DNA of 64,000 bases from Vanilla planifolia. Its lineage: Eukaryota; Streptophyta; Magnoliopsida; Asparagales; Orchidaceae. Below the pieces are notes generated by a model. That model did no database searches and was not told the origin of the DNA. It saw nothing but the letters and a program-made list of their open reading frames with translations. The stretch is taken from the NCBI GenBank assembly GCA_023846275.1, contig CM043872.1, positions 29,564,670 to 29,628,669 on the forward strand, written 5' to 3'. Of this stretch, positions 1 to 13,700 are shown piece after piece (positions within the stretch are counted from its first letter, which is position 1; every line of letters begins with the position of its first letter). The translations under genes and the position numbers were made by a program.

Positions 1-1787
1 TTGGGAGACTAAAGGAGTCATCAGAATTTTTTTTTGCATTATTGAAGTATTATGAATTGTTTTCATCTAGAAATTTATTGATGATATCTTCAGTTTTAGT
101 TTCAGAATTGGAATGTCTTCTTGCATTCATGGAATTTTTTAAATTGGCATTTTTGGAGAAAACTGAGTAGAGGGAAACGAGCCCATTAACCACGCAACAA
201 TGGGGATTATAGCCCTACTTTCTCATATGAAACCTCTGCCCTCCATACACCTTCCATTTGGATTTACTTCTTTAACCTTATCTTCATGCCTAAACCCAAT
301 TCTAAGGTATCCTAGGCTCCCTTCATTCTTTAGAAACTCTCTTGTCAACATGTGTGAATGTTGTTTATGGGAATGCTAATACATGGCCAAGGAAATTATG
401 GAAGATAGGTATTATCCTACCTATACTTGATGCATGATCGAGTCTTTTTCCCTTTTTTTTCAAATATTAATGGCAGAAAACATATGTTTCCTTTTAATTG
501 ATCTAGTTTTCTTCCTGCACTTAAATTAATAGTCAAGTTCACAAGTAAAGTTGTTGTCATTAGAATCAGTAAGGGTTTAACAGTATTTTAGGTTTGACTC
601 ATAGCAATGTGATGTAAAGGACACTTGTGACATTTTTTATCTTCTAGGTAGGGTTAGCCTTTGTACTTCTATAAGTATATTACTATGGAATAAAAAAAAA
701 GAACAATAGTTTTTACCGTCTTTGCCGTTCATCAGAAATTGCAATTTATTGTTGTGTATGTGTGCACACTTCTAGGCTACGATCCATGTTTTTTTTCTTT
801 TTGTGTTGCGATATGAAGTTCATCTAAGTTGTAATTTAGATCTATATCCATCATCTCCATCATCCTCATTGTTGTCTTTTTCCTTTTTTTCTTGTAAGAT
901 TTTCCTTGCCCATCATTTGTTTTGGTATCAGAGCTAGATTCAAATAGAGCTACATAGAATGAATTTGGTGGAGATAAAAAGGAACTATCATCATGTGTAT
1001 TGTCATATAGTTGCTACTGTAGATGATGATTAATGTAGAGTAAGCAACTTGTTCTCAATAAACTATATGGTTCACTGTAATTTAGTTTGAAATAATTAAT
1101 TTATTGTTTTTCTTGATCAGTATTAAAAGTATTAGCTAAAATTAGTAACTAAAAGAATTGCAATTATGGCAATTTGAAAGGTATGGACAATGTCTCCTTG
1201 GGTTATTGGTGATTGTTGTGGTAAAATGCTTGCGGCTTTCAAAAAGCATAAAAAAATTACTTTCTTAAAAGGCGCTAAATCACTTAAGAAAATGGTGTTT
1301 TTCCACTCATATTGACCTTATTTTCAAAAAACAATTTTTTTAAAATATCCTTTTTAAAAGCATCATTTTACAAATGACTGGAATATTATTTAATGTCAAA
1401 GGTTTATGAATGATTTTATTGAAGAGGCCAAATATCCTGGATGAGAAGCAATTTTTTGTTGTTCTCCACCAATCAAATCGTCAATTTTTTGTTTTTCGGG
1501 TAGCTTTTCTTGTTTTAGTGATAGATCAATTTGGCATTCTATATATAGCTTCAGGATATTCAAGAGGTGCTATTTTCAGCTTTAGATGTATGTTGGATGG
1601 ATATATTGCAATGGGAGCTCATCTATTTGCAAAATATTTCAGTTACTGCTCTTACTATAGGTTTGTTGAACCAACTGACTGGGTAATAACTTGCAATACG
1701 GCTAATTGTTTCTTAATTACTCTATTTGAAAACTGTTAGTTAGTCCTTTTTTTTCATTTAAAAGTTCAATATCCTTTGTTTTAGCAG
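1..1787 (+). other. COG1: 3' portion of an upstream COG1 intron
   Basis: No COG1 coding sequence is visible before position 1788. The next expected upstream exon, which ends in the plant-conserved segment before the Gly-Trp-Glu motif, is absent, so this stretch should be the end of an intron that starts outside the window. It is AT-rich. A 109-codon ORF at 1410-1739 shows no similarity to any family I know and lies in a non-COG1 frame, so I treat it as chance. The intron ends in a pyrimidine-rich tract and TTTAGCAG at 1780-1787. Confidence 0.65.
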
Positions 1788-4700
1788 GGTTGGGAAGTAA
1801 CTGTGATCAACCAAGGTGAATCCTCTGAGGGTCCTTTAGAGATGCAAATAGCTCTTCCTTCTATGCCGTCACAGTATGCAATATCTTTCCTCTTTCAAGC
1901 ATGCCAAGAAATTCATAAAGTTGGAGGGCACGTCCTTGACAAAGTTATTCTTCAAAACTTGGCTTGCAGAATGTTAAAGAAGGTCAGCTTGCTCTCTTTT
2001 CCAATAAGAGTACATTTCTCAGCATGTCTCACCACTGCTTTGTACATATTCCATCTGTAGTTCAACTTATTTTCTACTTCTCCCTGGTATGATTAAGTTG
2101 AATCATTATTTTAGCCAGAATAAGAAACGGGAAGTTTTGCCATCAATGGATATTGATTGAAGACAAGCGACTGCTCTAAGTGAATAACATCTGATTTCAT
2201 TAGGATACAGTTTGTGTTCCATCAAATGAATGCTTTTGAAGTTTTGTACCATGTAAAGTAGTTTTGAACCAAAAAGAGCTGTTCTTAATATAAGCTGATG
2301 TACTGCAATGAGTTGCATCCTTATATCCATTATTCATCTCTAATATACCTTTCACTTTAATTCCATAAGCTTTGTTAGTTTTTAGAGTTTGCATCTGACA
2401 ACATATATGCTTAAAGTATTTACTTAGCCTTATCCTTGTATCTTGACGTACAACATTTTCCTCCAGGCTTATCACATGAATTTCTAAATTGCATTCATCG
2501 ACATGTTTATAGAGATGGTTAAAATCTTAGTCTTGGATTCTTTGGAATCTGGTGTATCTCTTAGTGGTGGTCTGAATGTTGATTTCTTGTACCCAATAAC
2601 CTGATTTATGTGTTAAGCTTGAGCTATGGAGTTTGATTCCTCTTTGCAATCTACTTTTTTGACTCTTAACTTCCAATTTTTTTTTCAAACTTTATTTCTA
2701 ATAAATTCTTCTCATCAAAATTTTGTGTGTGCTTGTATAACAAGCTAGTTTTCTAAAAACTTCTTTTCTAAATAATTGTTTTTGTGCCTAACATGTTATT
2801 ATCGTACAGTGTTTTATTTGAAATATGATATGAACCACAGAGGTTGTTTAGGTTTACCTTGTCTTTTAGTGGTCAATGTTGCTGTAATGATGAAATTGAC
2901 GTGCAGGTAGTCAGCATTTATGAGAGCTTTCTTTCTGCAGTGGAGGCACATGAATTGCACGTTTCCGAAAAAGGTGTTTTGCAGGTCATGCTAGACCTAA
3001 AATTCTTTGCTGATGTTCTCTCTGGCGGCCAAGCGGCAAAGTCAAGTGATGATGCATTATCCCATGGAAACAAAAAGTCCTTTTTACAGCCGAGCACCAC
3101 TGTCAATGAGACCATTACGGAGTTGATACTTAGATTTTCACAAAGATTAGACCCCATTGATTGGGCCACGTAAGATTTTCGAAATACTAAAAATGTTATT
3201 CCAGCTCTACTTCATCAATTTTTCATCTGTGCAATGTTTTAATGCTTGTTGTTAGGAAAGCTATTTTGCAATCTATGTTATTTTTAGCTTCAAAGATGAT
3301 CTGTATTCAGGCTTGATTTGTCTTGTTCATTGTTTATGCTTTTTGACCTTTCATAACAAAATGGCAGGTATGAGCCTTACCTTTGGGAAAATGAAAAGCT
3401 ATCTTATAAGCGCTGTTGCGTCCTCTTTGGGTTCTTTATTCAGCTTAATAGACTGTATGTTGACATGGTCCAAAAATTACCAACCAAGTCCAATACGGAA
3501 TCAAATGTATTAAGATGTTCTTCAGTACCGAGATTCCAGTACCTCCCAATCAGGTAAGTTATCCTCTTCTAACAGGATAGCTTAGTGTTTGCTTTTTGTT
3601 ATTAGTGAATATTTTGCTTGCCATCTACCTAGATTGTAGCAATATTTCTTTTTAGTACACAGGTGCTTTACAAGTTGCAACACATTTATGAATTTACTCG
3701 AGGCTGAAAGAAAGGTTGTAAAAAATTATGGAAAGTTTTGGCTATTTTAATCCCTAGACACCTGATTTTTTCAGAACTATGAATTATTTGTTCTGGATGA
3801 AGAGTTCTGAACCACATCCTTATTTCGATTTGTTTGCTACATAAATCAGAAGTTCATAACTAAAACAGAAAAGGTTTTCAACAAGAATAGTCTTACCTGT
3901 CTATTACATCACTAAAACTGTAAGCAAATTAACATGAATATTCTTTGCTGTTTGTGCCTAGGGTTTCGTTCTACAGTGCAAATACTGCATTTAAGATTGA
4001 AGTATGTCTACAAAAAATTAAATGTTCTTGCAGCAAATATACACATTCTATATACACAATGCACAGGTTAGTGTATGTTAACCTAAACTAACATATCTAG
4101 ATTGATTTTAAATTGAGGCATTCTGCTGGTTAGGCTTTGGTACTGGATGATCTTTGCTATGGTTAAACCCAAGCACTATACTCAGTACCTGAATTTCCAT
4201 GATTACATAGCTTCCTTAGGTCTAGGTCAGCCTCAAAACTGATTTGCACTCTTGATTTTAGGATATTCACTTGTGGGAAGCGGGTAAGAAGGATTAGTAA
4301 AATTCTATGTCAAATTTTTACTAGAACTTTGAGTACACATTTAACTATGGGAAAGAAAGTAAGGCAAATAAGTGGTCTTTTGATGCCAGACCAAGATCCA
4401 ATATCCAATACCCTGCCACTCTACTTGTTATAATTCCTCGAGTAGCTGTCGGTTCAAGCTCAAATAGTACGCCTTGCTTTTAGGGATGCAGTTCTCACAT
4501 CTGGTATAAAACACCTTGATACTCCTCTTACCTTCACATGCATATGCCTTTTTCATGGTCTAATTCCTTTGAGATGGTATCAAAGGACCATATTTATAGA
4601 TTGCTAGATTGGTTGTTTGACGATGTAGCACACGACCAGTATGATCATCAAACTCTAAAAGCTTCAACAATTATAGCCATTTAGCAAGGATATGCTGATG

Positions 4701-7700
4701 TAGCATGTGGTTGCAACATCATCATGGCAAGAGTGAGTTGTTAGATCATATTTATTTGTCGAAGAAAGGCTCAATAAATACCTCTTGATATGATTTAATA
4801 GTTATTGATTGTATGGGTCTATATTCCTAGGAAATGTAAAAAATGTGTCCATGTATCATTCTTTGCATTTGTTTGAATTGGTGGTCAAATAGATTTTAGA
4901 GATTAGAATTATGTCAAGGGACTTGTGATGCCTTTTTTGATTTACTGTTAAGTTGGTCCAAAGCTTTGGGGTTATATGCTAGATATTTGATCTCATATCT
5001 CTTGTTGATGCATGTTATCTAGCTTGGCTTTAAATATCACTTGAATGTTGGAAATTAATGATTATTATACCTTGTAATACTTTGTATTCCCTAAAGCTCT
5101 CAAATGTCAAAAACTCATGACCATGTTGGGGAATGTTGATTTGTTTATGATAGTTGATGCAAATTAATCATCAATGGGCATGATCACATAAATTAGCTCG
5201 GGTTATTTACCATCAAAATGTGCATCTTTATCAGTCCATTGGCTTCTTAAGGCTTTATTTATGTGGGAATCGAGTATGTTTTCACGGACATAATATGTGA
5301 TAATCAAATTTTGATGTTGCACCTCATTTATAAATGGGTTTCATTTTAAGGCATTATTACTTTGCCATAGTTCTTCAACTCAAACATTTGAGTTCTTTTG
5401 AAGTTCTCCAACAATGGATAAGAGTAATATTGGCACTTTCTTCAAAGTTGGCAAAAACCGTCGTGTTCCATTTGCCCTCTTTATCTGATAATATACAATA
5501 ATAGAAAATATCGAGAAAACATCAAAGCAGGCATCAAGATAGAGGACACTATTAAAACTTAAAACCTAGGGTGATGATTAACACATTTTGAAACCATTCA
5601 TTTAGAAAAAATACCATATTATCACACTCCAGATAATGCTTATTATAATTAATTGTTCACCATGCAATAAATTCATAACATAAAAACAAAATTGAGGACA
5701 CTAATACCAACAATAGATGAGTTTGACGAAGCTAACTTTATATTTAAATTATTTTCGTTAAAACAATTACAACATAGTATAATAAATGTATACCTGTTAT
5801 AACAAAATTCAGTGACACTATGTAAACAAAACGAATATGTACAATATACAATACAATCACCTCACATGCCATTCTATATACTCTCATTGTGAATTTGTTA
5901 TGTCTTGTAGTGTAAGTAGGAAAGTGGATGATACAATGCTCAATAGGGGAATTCTTTATGTAACAAATAAAATAATAAGATAAAATGTCTAATAATAAAA
6001 TGATATAAGTATGAGTATGAATATGACACCTCAACAATACTCAGAATACATATGGATCAAAATTAGCAATGAATAACATGCTTGGCAACATAAGCATGTT
6101 TACATGCACACAAACATATATAGTCTATATTTTTCTTTTTCATTTATTTCTGTCTTTAACATTAGGTCGAGATTTTCTTATATTATTATTATTCTATATT
6201 TCTATCATATTTCATCTTTATATGACGTCTAATCACATATTCTTAAACTTTTTCTATAGAGATATCATAGCTGGATAGCATATCAATTACATTATATCAT
6301 ATTCGTACATTAGCTCTGCACAAAGTATTAGTGGTATAGAAGGATGTCTCTGATGTCATATCATGGTCTAATATAAAGCCAATGCCTATCATGCTTAACA
6401 TCATATACCCAAGCTCATCACATACCATGGGATAATGAGATAATGTCCAGAAAAAATTCTATATTTTATTCTCCTTTCTTTTTAACTAGGGTATTTGATC
6501 ATATCATTTTATAATTTTCTTTTTATTCTTTCTTCTTTTTCTATTATATTATACTCATTAATGCATTAGAACACGCAACTATGAATTTTGGATGTCTTAA
6601 TTGTTAACATAATCACAAGTATTTACATACAAATTATTTAAATTAACTTATGTGGGTTTCCGATGATCTGTCCACTTTTCTCCATTTCTTTTTACTTTTC
6701 ATTTCTTACAAGAAAATTCATTCATTTATTATTTTAAAAAATATTCCAATTATTTCAAATCAATTTATCCATTTCTTGGCAATGTAAATATACTAGGAAC
6801 AAAGAAAACCTCATTTAGATACTGACCTTTCTAATCTTGTTGGACTTGTAGCATCTAGGCCATTTCCAATTTTTTCTCCCTAGAATTTATCACAATGTTC
6901 TTACTGTCTTCATGGTTTCAAGTTGCACCAAAAATATTTCTCAGTTATGGTTACTCTAACTTCCCTTTCTTCTTGGAAGCATAATAATGACCTTTTCACA
7001 TTAAAAAATTCCACACTATCAAATATTTTCTCAATTAAAAGTCACCTCAGCTATAACTTTTAAAATGCTAGCTTTTGTTGGTTTTTCAAAGTTCATAGCA
7101 ACTATTGTCTTTGAAAAGAAATAAAAATTGAAAGCTATGACTAAGCTTTCTTGGCGATAAGAGTGACAGCTAAGAATGAGGTTTAATACCAATGGTACTA
7201 TATCATCTTGCTAGATGGCATAGCTAGCAGTAGTCATCAGACTACATAATAAACAACAATTGTGGGATAATTTTATCAAAAAACCACATCATCTTATCAT
7301 CTCATATAATATCATAGCTCATAATTTAATCTTATTCCTTGTTTTTCGTTTTACTCTTTAATATATTTTTTTTATATATAGATCCACGTAACAATCAACA
7401 TTTGTCTCATTCTTGTTATATATAAAACATGATGATAGTAACACGTTATTTTTTATTAGAACATATGTACATCATGCAAATGATGTTATGCTATTGTGCA
7501 TATATCAATGCACATTTCATAGATAAATAATAATTTCTTTCTTATTTTATAGTCATTTTAAGTTACCTGATTTCTTTGGGATAGTTTCCTTTTTAGTTTT
7601 TGCTTTTTTTTGCTTTCTACACATTCAAATTGTGCTCAATTTTATCATAATTAGTTATCTTTTCTATTCATAATATGTTCTAAAATTCCTATTTTTGCTC

Positions 7701-10700
7701 AAAGCACGAAACTTCTATTATTTCTTCTCCAAGTGCTACAACACAAACGTATTATATGTCCATTAGCTTGTTTTGATTGCTTTGTGTCTTCTGCGCCTCT
7801 CCCTTTTTTTCCTTTTAATTATAAGTGGAAGCTATAATGAGTAGTAAGCATCTTGATATCGACTTTTTCGTTGATTCATATTGCAAAGCAATAGTTGGCC
7901 AAAGTTGAGGTAGAGGCACATGATCCCTTTACGGAACAAGGATCGGTCCTTGGGGGAGATAGTGTTGGCAAAGCAGAGGTGATCATTGTAGATATATTTG
8001 TTGAGGATGAAAGCGAATTCAAATACCTTGCTCATTTGAGAATTATAAGTGGTTGGCATGACAAGAAGCAATGGCCATTTCCTTGGTTAGTGCAAATTGG
8101 ATTGACTTACCATCATGTCTAATGAGCACATCAAGATGGACTTTTATCCTTGTGTTATCGATTATTTTATCTAGACATATGGCCATGGAAAATTTAACCA
8201 CTTGGTTTCAAAAATTGAAGGGAATGAACAAGTTTCGGATGATGAGTTCATTGGTGGGGGGGGGGGGACACATCAAAAAATACTTGTCAACCTCAGATTC
8301 TTTGTGCTTTTGGGGATAATAATCGTTGTCTGCAAGTAGTTCTAGACTTGCTCTTTTTAATTTTTATCAATCGAGTTAATTAAACTAAACATTGTGTACT
8401 TGTTGATTGGTTAGAAGCCATAAAAAGGGTAGCCCAAAGGCCACTTTATTGCTATAAAATAATTTTTTCGTTAATAGGATTTAGGGTTGAGTTGAACCCA
8501 AAAGGCATGTTTTATGCTTTTATTATCTATAGTTTACATGAGATTATTTTTATGACTTTAAACTATATGACCATTATACACCTTCGGAAAAATGGAATAG
8601 ATTTGGGTTGTGGCACATATGTTGAGAATGTTTCAACATTACACCTGCTTCACAAAGTTGTGCCAAGATTTTACTAAAAATGTGTTGAAGATCAAGATCT
8701 TAGATGAGTTTGATTGATTGAAGATTAGTTGTCTTAAATTGAGGTCCAACATGAGTTTGAGCAACTTATTATGTAAAGGATGATGTAGGAAGCTTTGGGG
8801 CAATTGAGAATAAATAATATGAAACAAACTTCCTTTGAATTTGTCAAAGTCCTCCCAATCTTTAGGTTTATAAGATAGACTAGCTTATTAGAGGGGTTTC
8901 AAATGTCAACTAAATGCTTGAAAGGATAGATTTTTCATAAAGTAATATGAAATGGTATAAACATTTATGAAAAGTATCTCAAGTGAAGTATTCTTTTTAA
9001 ATTCTTTGTTGAGTCAACCATGACCTCTCATTTTCATCTTTGAAGCTTATATCTCCTAGAGGGCCTCACTTGAATATTTTTTTTGCAAGCAGCTTCTAGT
9101 TGGCTTCATCCTTGACTCAAACTTCATAACTAGTTCCTTAATGGTTTGGCTAGGTTATTTTTTTGCTTGGACTATGGCTATGTTCTTGGGTTTGAACTTT
9201 AGTCTAGGTGCTTGTTCTTCATTGAATCAACCTAGCTTTGCCTACATAAAGGTTGAGCAAGCTTTTCCCTCCAATTGTTCAACATTAGGTTTGTAACTTG
9301 TCATAGAGGTTGCCTTTCATAGCTTAACATGTTGTCTCTTCACAAGATCTCTATTGTTGGAACTCGGCATCTAATGCCCTTGATCCTTGGTTGAAGGCAA
9401 GATATTTGCCTCCTATATCAACCAATAAGAGCACGCCTTAACAACAACAGATAAGTAAAGGACTTCGAGATAATAAGGAAACTATAATTTTCCTTATTTA
9501 TATGGGCTTTTATATAAGCAAACTCTTTATCCCTTTTCTCATTATTCTCTTCCCTTTTGTTTCACCATCTAACTTTTTCTAGGAGCTAGTCATGAGACAT
9601 CTTCCTCCCTTTTTCACTTTCTCTCATAATCTCATTGTTTCGCAGCATATTCAAACTATCTTAACACATTTACCTGTCATGCATGTCTAGGTTTAGGTTG
9701 GTGTCAACATTGTTTTGGTGCTCTTGTTGACAGTCATCTTTTTAGGCTTTTGATAATGGTCTTGTGCATGATGATTAGATTTGGTATTCAACTTAAATAG
9801 TCTGTGCACCATGATGCAATATTGTTTCACTCAGGAATTTTGCCAAGTTTGTATTATATGCAAAATTAACGAGCTCTATAAATTCCCAGAGGAAGGGGAA
9901 GTATTGGCCCTCAATGGTGTATCCCTTAACCTTTATTACAAAAATGCTAACCCACGTATTGCCTATAGGATCTGCTTATCTTTTTTTGCTTCTTCAAGCT
10001 TGTCATAGTAATGGCCCAATAATCTTAAACTTGTATTTTCATGCTTAAGCGCTTTAAATTAGATAGGGTGAGTCAAAATATGCCTCATCCTTCCTTGCCT
10101 ATATCATGTTGTTATGCAAGTAATTAGAGGTGGCCTTAGCAGTTTTGACATCGCACATTTTCATTCCTCCTTTAATTAGAAGGAATCTAGCCTTAAATCC
10201 GTCGGTGCAACCATTTAGGAGAGCATGCCAACTCCTATCCTCTTTACGCTGCCATCAAACGATCTCTAAATTTTCTAGCTATCAAGAAAGAGGCTTCCTT
10301 GTTCCAATTGATCAGCAATTTCACAATGGAACACTAGCACCGCAAACTTGGAGGATCATATGAACAGATTGAAGGAGATGATCGAAATGTATCCTTGTTT
10401 GAAGGAATTTGGTGGTTGCTATTCATGATCCTTTGTAAGGGAGTGTGAGGGATTTGTACTAGAGCTTTCCATCTAACTTCATATTCTTTGGCCAACTTCA
10501 ACGTTTGCTAAGTTGCCGAATTTGCTGTTAATGGACAAATGGATTGTTTAGGTGCGAATTGTTTGACAATGTCCAAAGAAAAAAGGTAGTTCTTTCAAGA
10601 TTTTATTACTCTTTTTTTATGATTCTTTTTCAAGTTTGAAACTGAAACCTTTTTTATGAGTGAAATCTTTCTAAAACACAGCAATCTTTTTACCCTCAAA

Positions 10701-13700
10701 TAGATGCCCTCGATGATTTGATCATTGATGTGACACCACTTTAAGTCAAATCACAGATTGAATCCAATTACTAAACCTAAATATATTAAAATCCTTATTT
10801 GCCTTAAATTCTAAGTTTCAAAATGACATCATCTTTTGTTTTTTTTTGCTTTCCAATATATAATAACAACAATTCAATATGTATATTAAAAATTATAACA
10901 TTCCACACAATTATATATTATAATTGGATACATCACAATTATCAATATAGGTTCATATCCACATTTACACAGTACTACAATTTTTTATTAAACTATTACA
11001 TCTAGATTATAATTATATATACAATATTGGACATACCTTATAATTTTATAATATCTTTTAATACAAAACTTTTATAAATACAACTTTTTACAGGCAGTTC
11101 GTATGGGTGATTCTCCTTGCATTGTAGTTCCGATATACTTTAAAAATTAGTACCAAAGGATAGGTTGAGTCAATCGTCATATGTTTATTGGGCTATATCT
11201 ATCAATAAATAAATATGCAAATAAACAAATTTAGGAAATCAAATTAAAGAATATACAACTAAAATTTCAGTTGAATTTAAAAGTAACAGAAAACATAATG
11301 TTCTATAAAAGAAATTATCTCAATAAAAAATATATATATACATATGCAAATTCTTCTTTTTTTCGATCATTTTCTTAATATAGTCTTGTTTATCGATGTC
11401 TGTTTCAACTTAACTAAACAAATTTTATGATGTTTGTACTATTGCTCCAAATCTCTCAAGATAGTCAGTCGGTATCATGTTTTTCAATTTATTTAGTTGC
11501 AATAAAAATTTATTAATTATTTATGTCATATTTTCATGCATATCAATATTCAGCCTTTTAATATTTACAATGACCATATATTTGTGACAAACCTCAATCA
11601 TGTGACACACTGGCCAGTAACTACTATCATAGCAACACATGTTAATTATGTAGTACATTTTTAGCCACTGTCATAGTGACATATCTTAATTATGTGATAT
11701 ATTAGTCATTATCATAATGTTATATCTAAATCATGTAGCACATTGGCCATTAGTCTCAAAGAATAATATAATCTAATTAAATAATTCACTTGTTGAATCC
11801 ACATTTAATTTACAGTTTCACTTTAGTTTATATGTGTCAAGTTTAAAAATTTTATAATAAACAACTTGATACATGCAATTGAAACAATCATGGCATAATC
11901 ATGTTATATATTTCATTAACATGCCATTTGTATTTATACAAATAGTATAACTATCACTCTTGTATGTTCAATATTTTAAACTGCTATTTATATAGTTTTA
12001 TAAATTTAACCACAACAGTAATCTATCAAGAATGACAAGTATGGTGTAGGACTTTTATAATATATATATATCTATATATATATTTCAGTATTATATCAAA
12101 CATAGGCATAAAATTATATTGGAGTGTCTATCTCAAGTGTTACTCGTTATGCATAACCTTATCATTAGTTAAATTTCTTATTCTTCATGTTCAACATATT
12201 AAGCAATAACCATTTAGTATTAAACATGAATTTTGCACAATTATAATTTCATAAACTACATTCTCAAAAGATTTCACAAGCTCACTTTCCAAATTGATAA
12301 AAAATTCCCTTATATTTCCTATTTCCTTCTCTCTTTTTGCTCAACGATTTGCCTTTTCCTGAAACCTTAATTTTACAATTCTCTAGTAATTTCCCTTCCA
12401 ATCAATCAAATAGCAAAGCAAAAGCTTAGTCAAAATTTGTATTCATCTCAACAAGTTTATCTAATTTTATATTTTATTTTTTATATTTTGAAATATGTTG
12501 TTTTTTAGTGATTTGATACGTTTTATAGGACAAGTTGATTTATATCTGACTTTGAAATTTGAAGATGTTATAATTGATCACCTTATCATGATCTTTATAG
12601 AGGCTTTTCTAAACACCACTATGACTAAGCTCATCAATGAGAAATTGTCACTTGTCATCATTTATGTGCATTTATCTTATTTTCTACCTATCAGAGACTG
12701 ATCAATGACTAAGCTACCTATCAGAGAGTCATTGATCTTATTTTCTAGGAACAAATGGACAGAAACTTGGAGGTTTAAGTTCACAAAATTCTCATCAAAA
12801 GTAACAGCTTTGAAGAATACTTGCATGACATGTGCAAGACCTTGAAGATGTCGTTGAACTATTGAATGCATCTCAACCTGACCAGGTAGACGTTCAGAGC
12901 CTCTTTGGGAAAATTCCTCTAGTATCAGTTTTGACTTGTGGAATTGAAGCAAGCCTAGAGAAAATTTAGGCTATCCTCGACATTCCTTTGGGGAACACCT
13001 GGGCATTTTGAAGCTGACTATATGCATAGCTCACCTAGCTTACTTCATGTTTGCATCAAACAACAAGTGCCTCTTTATGTGAGAAGAGCTCATTCTGGTT
13101 AGTTGGGTGTAAAGAAGCCTTCAAACATCTCAGCACGTTTTTTAGCAGCCCAAAGCAAGAAAGAAAGCTGCTAGTGTGCTTCAACGTCACCTACGAGGCC
13201 TTGAGTATTGTCCTGGTCCTAGATAAAGATAAAGTGAAATAATAGTGGGTTATACTAGCTACATATGTTATAAACAAGTTACCTGAAAAAATTGGCCTTG
13301 GTTCTCATCAAAGTGGGGGCCCTTACTTTCAAGCCTACTTAATAGTGGTCATGAACAATGATTCTATGGGAAATCCTCCATGACCCAAATGTGTTGTGTG
13401 GGTGTAGAAGGGGTCCTTAAACAATTGACGTAAGTTGATTGAAATGTCCCTTGTCAATTGGTCATCAATGATGCTTCTTGTGAGAAAAATAGAGCAATTA
13501 TTTTAGTCAATCTATTATAGGTCATTTATTGTCATGTCTTGGTTAACTTAATTTTTTACTAAGTTAAAGTTAATTAAATAATTTAATTCTAATTAATTGT
13601 TTTAATATTCTTTTAGTTTTTTAATTTTTTTTAAAAATATTTTTAAATAACCAAAATATGCAAATTTTGATGGAAAATATTTTCTTTATATATATATGTA

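Noticed and set aside
1410..1739. 109-codon ORF (MILLKRPN...) just before the first COG1 exon
   Set aside because: It is hydrophobic and Cys/Phe-rich, not in the COG1 frame and not similar to the expected upstream COG1 exon. It ends at an AT-rich tract before the acceptor. Most likely chance.
7895..8319. Two overlapping + strand ORFs ([12 protein letters not shown]... and [10 protein letters not shown]...)
   Set aside because: They lie in the giant COG1 intron, in different frames, without a recognisable domain or splice continuity. At most TE debris.
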